A DNA stretch of 8,813 nucleotides from Natronohydrobacter sp. (lineage in GTDB: Bacteria; Pseudomonadota; Alphaproteobacteria; Rhodobacterales; Rhodobacteraceae). The notes under the pieces are model-generated. The model saw only the letters and a list, made by a program, of their open reading frames with translations, was not told the origin of the DNA and did not search any database. The stretch lies in NCBI GenBank assembly GCA_007116445.1, contig SKIM01000192.1, positions 1-8,813 on the forward strand, read 5' to 3'. Made by a program: the position numbers and the translations under genes. Of this stretch, positions 1-4,123 are shown in pieces (position 1 is the stretch's first letter; each line of letters starts with the position of its first letter).

Positions 1-146
1 AGCATGTCCAGAAAGGCGCGCTGGTGCTCTTCTTTTTTCAGCTTCTTGAACATGGATTTCTGCGCCTTTGTCATCGAACAGCCGATGCAATGGCCTTCGC
101 GCTTGAACTTGCACACATCGACGCAGGGAGAGGGGATTTTGCTCAT
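1..146 (-). CDS. DUF1289 family cysteine-motif protein, partial (C-terminus outside window)
   Basis: The first 48 codons of a small protein are present; the gene runs off the left edge. Four cysteines at residues 8, 12, 20 and 23 (SPCVDVC then GHCIGC) are the hallmark of DUF1289, a family of short proteins often annotated as Fe-S or zinc-binding. No reaction is established for the family. After the Cys cluster the chain is very lysine-rich (KKLKKEE). The ATG at 146-144 has a modest AGGT ribosome site seven bases upstream. It lies 32 bases downstream of the hemP stop on the same strand, so the two are probably co-transcribed. Metal binding is inferred from the cysteine spacing only. Confidence 0.82.
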   Translation of the reverse strand, partial: MSKIPSPCVDVCKFKREGHCIGCSMTKAQKSMFKKLKKEEHQRAFLDM

Positions 147-178
147 GGTCTGACCTGACTTGACTGCGGGCGGCTGGG

Positions 179-370
179 TTACTTCGTGAGGATCAGCTTT
201 CCGGCGCGGGTGATGCGCAGTGTGTAGATCTGGCCATCGAGATCAATATGCGCCGTCGTGCCGTCCTGCGTCAGGCTTTGCGCGCGGTGGATCGGAATGC
301 TGTGGGCGGCATGCGCCTTGCATTGCTCGAGCGGTTTCAGGCGGCGAGGATCGTCACGCATCTCACCCAT
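179..370 (-). CDS. hemP: Hemin uptake protein HemP
   Basis: A 63-residue protein whose last third (DGQIYTLRITRAGKLILTK) is the conserved core of the HemP/HmuP family, small proteins encoded with haem-uptake genes and in some bacteria needed for expression of the outer-membrane haem receptor. The N-terminal half is variable, as usual. No TonB receptor or haem ABC transporter is in the window, so this copy is detached from uptake genes on the visible side. The start is uncertain: ATGs at 370 and 361 both lack a well-spaced Shine-Dalgarno site. A 17-codon frame with a good AAGGAG ends between these two ATGs (see 363-416). The family call is firm; the exact start is not. Confidence 0.88.
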   Translation of the reverse strand: MGEMRDDPRRLKPLEQCKAHAAHSIPIHRAQSLTQDGTTAHIDLDGQIYTLRITRAGKLILTK

Positions 371-416
371 CCTGGCCAGGTGCCGGCCGGTTTGCGGGAC
401 GTGAGGGCTTGCACAT
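363..416 (-). other. Possible 17-codon leader ORF overlapping the hemP start
   Basis: On the minus strand an AAGGAG, eight bases before an ATG at 416-414, opens a frame MCKPSRPANRPAPGQDG. Its TGA (365-363) falls between the two candidate hemP ATGs (370 and 361). This is the best ribosome site near hemP, so the frame could be a leader peptide that couples translation into hemP. The peptide resembles nothing I know and is proline-rich. It may be chance. Confidence 0.22.
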
Positions 417-674
417 CTGGCGCGCTCCTTGAGCTGATACGGGATGCGCCGGGCTGACGAGACGTTCTGGCTGGGCTATGGTCATTACCTGACAGAAAGG
501 CTCGGCTTTGTCAATCACCCGCGCAGAGGTCTTGCGGCTCAGGCGCGGGGCACAGTCACCGATGCGCAGGCGCAGGACCGAACGCATCCTGACGCTGGCG
601 GATGGGCGTGTTCTCGCGTCGTCCTGCAGGAAGGACCAGATTGGTGACACAGGTCGGATGCGCCGCACGGATGG
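371..674. other. 304-base stretch without a recognised gene
   Basis: This lies between the stop of the YqaA-like gene and hemP. It should hold the hemP promoter, but I see no convincing -35/-10 pair and no clear iron-responsive box (Irr, RirA or Fur type). A short palindrome GTCA-N5-TGAC sits at 481-493. Plus-strand frames at 444-647 and 508-714 and a minus frame at 363-668 are open, but their translations are arginine-rich and resemble no family I recognise. A decayed gene is possible but not supported. Confidence 0.4.
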
Positions 675-1103
675 TCAAATAGCGGCCTGTGCAATCGCCA
701 CCAGAATGATGTAGCGACCGGCCTTGGCCAGTGTCACGACCAGCAGGAACCGCCAGAGTGGCTCGCGCATGATCCCCGCCGCCAGTGTCAGCGGATCGCC
801 GATCACCGGCACCCATGAGCCCCAAAGGCTCATCCAGCCCCAGCGGCCATACCACGCTTGCGACTTGGTGATTTGCTCTGAGGTGAAAGGAAAGCGCCGG
901 TGACCGGAATGGCGCATCATGAAGCGCCCCATCGCCCAGTTGACCAGCGATCCCAGAACATTCCCGACACTGGCCACACTGACAAGCAACCAGACAGGGT
1001 GCAACTGCGCCAGCACCATGGCCAAAAGCACAGCTTCGGATTGTCCGGGCAGCAAAGTGGCCGCGACAAAGGCCGCGAGAAACAAACCACTCAGCGCCAT
1101 CAT
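675..1103 (-). CDS. YqaA family membrane protein (DedA-like VTT/SNARE-associated domain)
   Basis: A 142-residue inner-membrane protein, the usual length for YqaA. Visible features are an N-terminal helix (about 4-32) with the LLPGQSE loop, the GN-x2-GS-x2-NW-x2-GR segment at residues 47-60, and the re-entrant loop P-x-IGDPLTLAAG (99-110) followed by a C-terminal helix with a KAGRY motif. DedA/VTT relatives flip or transport lipid head groups and support membrane homeostasis; the role of YqaA itself is not settled. I chose the ATG at 1103-1101 because AAAAGGA lies about ten bases upstream; an in-frame ATG at 1139 would add 12 residues with no homology value. It reads toward hemP but is separated from it by 304 bases, so co-transcription is doubtful. 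Confidence 0.85.
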   Translation of the reverse strand: MMALSGLFLAAFVAATLLPGQSEAVLLAMVLAQLHPVWLLVSVASVGNVLGSLVNWAMGRFMMRHSGHRRFPFTSEQITKSQAWYGRWGWMSLWGSWVPVIGDPLTLAAGIMREPLWRFLLVVTLAKAGRYIILVAIAQAAI

Positions 1104-1270
1104 CTGCAGGCAATCCTTTTCAGTTCGGACAGTCGCCAAAGAGTGGAAACTCTGGAGAGGTGCCCCCGGACAGTCGCGCTATCGCACACGATTGGCGCCG
1201 TCCAGACACTTCTGCGCGGCTCCGGTTCCTGTGCCATCTGCGAAGTTCCAAGCATCGCAATTTGTTGAGT

Positions 1271-1298
1271 TATCCGAAAGGGTTCGGGGGCTCGGATA
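1271..1298. repeat. Inverted repeat TATCCGA-N14-TCGGATA upstream of the cytochrome gene
   Basis: Perfect 7-base arms at 1271-1277 and 1292-1298 with a 14-base spacer lie about 50 bases upstream of the cytochrome c start, in the 246-base gap between the divergent yqaA-like and cytochrome genes. The placement suits an operator or a 5' leader hairpin. I see no confident -35/-10 boxes around it. It is unlike the CueR-type sites at 3978-4088. Confidence 0.35.
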
Positions 1299-1339
1299 TC
1301 GGAGCTGCGCAGGTTACTGAAGACGAGGCATTAATCGAT

Positions 1340-1344
1340 GGAGG
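1340..1344 (+). promoter_or_regulatory. Ribosome binding site fixing the cytochrome c start
   Basis: GGAGG with a five-base spacer to the ATG at 1350. It overlaps the upstream in-frame ATG at 1338, which has no ribosome site of its own, so the 1350 start is preferred. Confidence 0.75.
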
Positions 1345-1349
1345 CCATC

Positions 1350-1796
1350 ATGACACAGCAAAGCGCAACTGGCGCAGGACTGGCAGCACTCTGCGGCGCG
1401 GTGGCTGTCATATCTGCCGGAGCTGCCCTCTCGGATGAGTTGGAATTGGGCAGCGCCCTTTATGAGCAGCATTGCGCCGCGTGCCACGGTGCTGATCTGG
1501 AAGGCGCGCCAGACTGGCAACGCCCTGGACCCGATGGTCGCTATCCTGCGCCGCCGCATGACGAGACGGGACATACCTGGCATCATGGCGACCAGATGCT
1601 TTTCGAATACACCAAACACGGCGGGCAGGCGTATCTTGATGGTCTGGGAGTGACCTTCGATTCCGGCATGCCTGCCTTTGGGGATGTGTTGCGCGATGAG
1701 GAGATCAAGGCGATCCTGGCCTTCATCCGTTCCACCTGGCCCGCGCGGATACAGGAGATTCAGGCAGCACGCACAGCGGCAGAGCGCGCAGAATAG
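1350..1796 (+). CDS. Exported monohaem c-type cytochrome
   Basis: A 148-residue precursor. Residues about 1-28 form a signal peptide (hydrophobic LAALCGAVAVISAGA, probable cleavage near Ala26). The mature part has one haem c site, CAACH at 42-46 (Cys42, Cys45, axial His46), and a likely distal ligand Met107 in GMPAF, the class I monohaem arrangement. The spacing between haem site and Met is long, with an HDETGHTWHHGD segment (70-81) rich in histidine. The C-terminus ends in an Ala/Glu/Arg-rich helix. It should be a periplasmic electron carrier; its redox partner is unknown. The gene for a five-helix membrane protein follows after 26 bases, so the two probably form an operon. Small cytochromes of this kind often sit near copper genes in related bacteria, but no copper operator is visible here. 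Confidence 0.9.
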   Translation: MTQQSATGAGLAALCGAVAVISAGAALSDELELGSALYEQHCAACHGADLEGAPDWQRPGPDGRYPAPPHDETGHTWHHGDQMLFEYTKHGGQAYLDGLGVTFDSGMPAFGDVLRDEEIKAILAFIRSTWPARIQEIQAARTAAERAE

Positions 1797-1822
1797 GGTC
1801 GCGTGATGCGCAGGGGGCACGC

Positions 1823-2527
1823 ATGACAAAAAGGCAGGGCCGGGATCTGCTTGCATTTCTGGACCAGCATTTTTCTGTGCGGCTGCCATTCCCCCGGTTC
1901 GCCCGAAACGTGGCTCTGCTCAGTTTCGCGGGCCTTGTGCCGGTGCTGGCAGTTTTTGTCGCCTTGTCGCCGGGACTGGGGGCGCATCTGTGGGGCTCGG
2001 GTCAGGCACTGGGGCGGTTTGTGCGGCAAATCGCGACGAATGGCCTGCCGGTGGTGTTTGTGGTCAACGCGCTGGGGCTGATCCTGTTCGCCCAGTTGCG
2101 CGCGCGGCGCATTGCACCGCTGCGCGCGCTGGCATTCGACATCCCGGCCCGGATCGGGGCCTTTGTCGGGTTGCATCTGGCGATCTATCCGGCCTCGGCC
2201 ATGCTGTTCGGATCGTTTGGCGGTGATCCGGCGCAGGCATTGCGCGTCACTGGCCCGACACTGGCGCAATCGTTGGGCTTTGCGAATCTGTCGGGGGTCT
2301 ATTTCTATGCAACGCTGATCAGCGCGCTGCCCCTGCATATGGCGCTGGTCGCGCAGATCTTGGCGCGGCAACAGCGCGCGGCACCACGGCAAGTCCTGAT
2401 CATCGCAGCCTTGGTGATATTCGCGGCGCAGGCCTTATTCCTCAGCGTCTTGGCCGCGCGGCTGCAACCCGCATGCCGCGCCTTAGAACCCGATACCAAG
2501 ACCCATAGGATTGAACAGCATCCATAG
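1823..2527 (+). CDS. Five-helix integral membrane protein of unknown function
   Basis: A 234-residue protein I do not recognise. Hydrophobic segments near residues 30-55, 74-92, 109-129, 155-180 and 190-211 suggest five membrane helices. The N-terminal tail is basic (MTKRQGR) and an RARR loop at 93-96 probably faces the cytoplasm. His118 and His172 lie within or at the edge of helices and could be haem or metal ligands, which is speculation. GGGGG at 1813-1817, five bases before the ATG, supports the start. It follows the cytochrome c gene by 26 bases and probably shares its transcript, so it may anchor or serve that cytochrome. Its last 45 bases overlap, tail to tail, the 3' end of the Grx-MauE gene, leaving no room for separate intrinsic terminators. 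Confidence 0.8.
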   Translation: MTKRQGRDLLAFLDQHFSVRLPFPRFARNVALLSFAGLVPVLAVFVALSPGLGAHLWGSGQALGRFVRQIATNGLPVVFVVNALGLILFAQLRARRIAPLRALAFDIPARIGAFVGLHLAIYPASAMLFGSFGGDPAQALRVTGPTLAQSLGFANLSGVYFYATLISALPLHMALVAQILARQQRAAPRQVLIIAALVIFAAQALFLSVLAARLQPACRALEPDTKTHRIEQHP

Positions 2528-3250
2528 CGCCATGCCGATCATCATCAGGTTCTCAGTCAAGGACACGAAGCCAAGCGGCACGTTGCTGCCCCCGCCGACA
2601 CAGGCGCATTTCAATTCGCGCCTGTCGACATAGACCGCTTTGAACACGGACACGGCACCCACTGTACCGATGAACAACGCCACCGGGATTGAAACCCACA
2701 TCAGCGCGCCGGCGACCATCAGGATGCCCGCCAGCCCCTCACCGAACGGATAGATATAGCCGTAACGCACCCAGCGCTGCGCCAACAGGTCGTAATTCAG
2801 AAACATGGTCGAAAAGGACTCAATATCCTTGAGCTTCTGCAGCGCCAGCAAACACATGCTGATCGCGATGAACCATTCAGCAGCGGCAATCGTCATGAGG
2901 TTGCCATAGCTGGCCCAGCTGACCGACAGAGCCATCGCCGCGGCCATGGCAAAAAGCGCGATCACCGGGGCATAGGTGGTCGCGTCTGCGTCAGGCACGG
3001 ACTTGCCCAGATGGCGCCGCGTGCCCTCGTAGCCGCCGATGCGCTTATCGCCGATGAACACCTGCGGGGTTGTCTCGACCCCATGATCGGCCTTGAATGC
3101 GTCAGTTTCCTCGCGCGAGCGCAAAGGGTGGTCCTCGATCTCAAAACCTTCGCGTTGCAGAAGGTCGAGTGTCTTGAGCCCGGACGGGCAGAGATGGTCA
3201 GGGGTCGCCATACGGTAGAGGCGTGCCTGCTTTCCCGGTTCATCGCGCAT
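2483..3250 (-). CDS. Glutaredoxin-MauE/DoxX-type membrane fusion protein
   Basis: A 255-residue protein in two parts. Residues about 8-83 are a glutaredoxin fold: a single active-site cysteine in CPSG (21-24), the cis-proline loop TTP (60-62) and the GGYEG glutathione-site turn (72-76). Because the second CXXC cysteine is Gly24, it is monothiol. Residues about 93-255 carry four hydrophobic helices resembling MauE/DoxX proteins, with PFGEGLAG at 168-175 and CACVGGG at 215-221 (Cys215, Cys217), a possible second thiol or metal site. A thiol-redox or copper-delivery role at the inner membrane is inferred. I chose the ATG at 3250 over 3268 because GGAGGA lies four bases before it. It is the last gene of the copper operon, 73 bases after the DUF305 gene across a strong hairpin. 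Confidence 0.86.
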   Translation of the reverse strand: MRDEPGKQARLYRMATPDHLCPSGLKTLDLLQREGFEIEDHPLRSREETDAFKADHGVETTPQVFIGDKRIGGYEGTRRHLGKSVPDADATTYAPVIALFAMAAAMALSVSWASYGNLMTIAAAEWFIAISMCLLALQKLKDIESFSTMFLNYDLLAQRWVRYGYIYPFGEGLAGILMVAGALMWVSIPVALFIGTVGAVSVFKAVYVDRRELKCACVGGGSNVPLGFVSLTENLMMIGMALWMLFNPMGLGIGF

Positions 3251-3254
3251 GCTG

Positions 3255-3260
3255 TCCTCC
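3255..3260 (-). promoter_or_regulatory. Ribosome binding site fixing the Grx-MauE start
   Basis: GGAGGA on the minus strand, four bases before the ATG at 3250. It lies inside the longer frame opened at 3268, so it argues for the shorter protein. Confidence 0.7.
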
Positions 3261-3291
3261 GTTCCCATACCGATCCGATAAACGCGGAGGC

Positions 3292-3315
3292 GGCGGGACG
3301 GGTTCCTGTCCCGCC
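3292..3315 (-). repeat. Perfect 8-bp stem hairpin between the DUF305 and Grx-MauE genes
   Basis: Arms GGCGGGAC and GTCCCGCC around an eight-base loop, starting eight bases after the DUF305 stop. The stem is GC-rich, but no U-run follows in the minus direction, so it is not a classical intrinsic terminator. It may protect the 3' end of the upstream mRNA or attenuate read-through into the last gene of the operon. Confidence 0.7.
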
Positions 3316-3323
3316 AGGCTCAA

Positions 3324-3740
3324 TCAGTCATGACCACGCTCGGCAAGCCAGGCGCGCATCATGGCGATCTCGGCCTCCTGCGCCTCGATCACCTCTTCGG
3401 CCAAGGCGCGGATTTCCGGGTCAGAGCCGAATTCCAGCACCACCTTGGCCATATCGATTGCGCCTTGATGGTGCGGGATCATGCCACGCACGAAATCGAC
3501 ATCTGCGTCGCCGGTAAATTCGATATTCATGTCGCGATGCATCACGTCATTCACGGCCATATAGGCCGCGATCACCGGATCATCGCTCGTGACACCATGA
3601 TCGCCATGCGCGCCATGGTCCATCTGGCCGTGGTCCATTTGACTATGGTCATGGTCCATCTGGGCCTGCGCGTAAGTCAGCCCACCCACGATCAGGGCCG
3701 TGCCGACCAGAAACACTGCGGAAAATTTCGTGAATTTCAT
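3324..3740 (-). CDS. Exported His/Met-rich DUF305 protein (copper-binding, CopM-like)
   Basis: A 138-residue precursor. A signal peptide (1-26, ending TYAQA) is followed by a low-complexity metal-binding stretch at 28-49 built from repeats of MDH, DHG and HGD. The DUF305 domain runs from about 53 to 135 with its signature MIPHHQGAIDMAK at 87-99 (His90, His91, Asp96, Met97). Characterised DUF305 proteins such as cyanobacterial CopM bind copper in the periplasm, and that role is likely here. The start at 3740 is set by AAGGAGA seven bases upstream, which overlaps the TAA of the preceding HMA gene (TAAGGAG), so the two are tightly coupled. In-frame codons further upstream lie inside the HMA gene and are not used. 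The next gene is Grx-MauE. Confidence 0.92.
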   Translation of the reverse strand: MKFTKFSAVFLVGTALIVGGLTYAQAQMDHDHSQMDHGQMDHGAHGDHGVTSDDPVIAAYMAVNDVMHRDMNIEFTGDADVDFVRGMIPHHQGAIDMAKVVLEFGSDPEIRALAEEVIEAQEAEIAMMRAWLAERGHD

Positions 3741-3750
3741 AACTGTCTCC

Positions 3751-3945
3751 TTATGTGAGCCGGGCATCGAAACCGGCAGCGGCCAGCGCGGGCAAAAACT
3801 CCGCGCCCGGCTTTCCAGATTGCACAATCAGCTTGCGTGCAGGCGGATCAGCCTCGACCGCCGCGCCGGGGTCCACGCCGTGGATCGCGCGGGTGACGCC
3901 GCGCACGCAGCCACCGCAGGTCATGTTCTCGATATGGAATTGCAC
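3751..3945 (-). CDS. copZ: CopZ-like HMA-domain copper chaperone (GTG start)
   Basis: A 64-residue single heavy-metal-associated domain. The Cu+ site is NMTCGGC (Cys10, Cys13), followed by the usual helix VRGVTRAI and a C-terminal GFDARLT. Such proteins carry Cu+ in the cytoplasm and hand it to Cu-ATPases or sensors; CopA next door is the obvious partner. The start is a GTG at 3945-3943, because a perfect AAGGAGG lies five bases upstream. An in-frame ATG at 3975 would add ten residues, but it sits at the -10 region of the promoter described at 3978-4008 and lacks a well-placed ribosome site. It is the first gene of the copper operon, ten bases before the DUF305 gene. The symbol follows function; family names vary. 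Confidence 0.88.
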   Translation of the reverse strand: MQFHIENMTCGGCVRGVTRAIHGVDPGAAVEADPPARKLIVQSGKPGAEFLPALAAAGFDARLT

Positions 3946-3950
3946 CAGAG

Positions 3951-3957
3951 CCTCCTT
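3951..3957 (-). promoter_or_regulatory. Strong ribosome binding site deciding the GTG start of the HMA chaperone
   Basis: AAGGAGG on the minus strand with a five-base spacer (CTCTG) to the GTG at 3945. It is the best-matched ribosome site in the copper cluster. Confidence 0.75.
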
Positions 3958-3977
3958 GGGTTTGCCTGATGCCATGA

Positions 3978-4008
3978 CAGATGGGGCTTCCCATAGTGGC
4001 AAGGTCAA
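3978..4008 (-). promoter_or_regulatory. CueR-type promoter/operator of the copZ-DUF305-Grx-MauE operon
   Basis: Reading the minus strand: -35 TTGACC (4008-4003), a 19-bp spacer, and a weak -10 CATCTG (3983-3978). Inside the spacer is the half-dyad pattern TTGC-N7-GGAA, one base off the TTCC-N7-GGAA of classical CueR sites. A 19-bp spacer is characteristic of promoters that MerR-family activators untwist. Expected transcription start is near 3971, about 25 bases before the GTG. It is aligned base-for-base with the site at 4058-4088 on the other strand. Confidence 0.75.
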
Positions 4009-4057
4009 GAGCGCTTCTGAAAATATTTGCGCTGCACTTCTTTTCCCGCCAACAGGC

Positions 4058-4088
4058 TTGACCTTCCAACGATGGGAACCCCTACTTG
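4058..4088 (+). promoter_or_regulatory. CueR-type promoter/operator of copA-cueR
   Basis: -35 TTGACC (4058-4063), 19-bp spacer, -10 TACTTG (4083-4088). The spacer contains TTCC-N7-GGAA (4064-4078), the spacing I recall for the E. coli copA CueR box. The dyad centre is near 4071; that of the opposing site is near 3995, so they lie about 76 bp apart. The expected transcript starts near 4095, some 29 bases before copA. CueR encoded downstream would regulate its own synthesis. Confidence 0.82.
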
Positions 4089-4123
4089 TCTCCACAATCG
4101 CCCGAGAAATGTGAGTCGCCCCT

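Noticed and set aside
481..493. GTCA-N5-TGAC palindrome upstream of hemP as an iron-regulator site
   Set aside because: Four-base arms occur often by chance, and it does not match Irr, RirA or Fur boxes as I know them.
444..714. Plus-strand frames in the 371-674 gap
   Set aside because: One begins plausibly (ADETFWLGYGHYLTERLGF) but becomes Arg/Gln-rich. There is no ribosome site and no recognised family, so I did not call a gene or pseudogene.
556..1113. A 185-codon minus-strand frame overlapping the YqaA-like gene
   Set aside because: It is a different frame of the same strand with Cys/Gly/Arg-rich composition. The YqaA frame has family motifs and a ribosome site.
1140..1153. Small hairpin AGAGT-GGAA-ACTCT
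   Set aside because: The stem is only 5 bp, has no U-run and no gene end nearby, so it is too weak to call a terminator or regulatory RNA.
1100..1255. A 51-codon minus-strand frame whose TGA overlaps the yqaA-like ATG
   Set aside because: The overlap is suggestive of coupling, but the peptide (MLGTSQMAQEPEPRRS...) resembles nothing and has no clear ribosome site.
1760..2392. A 210-codon minus-strand frame opposite the five-helix protein gene
   Set aside because: Its composition is Gln/Arg/His-rich with no motifs. The plus-strand frame encodes coherent membrane helices and has a ribosome site.
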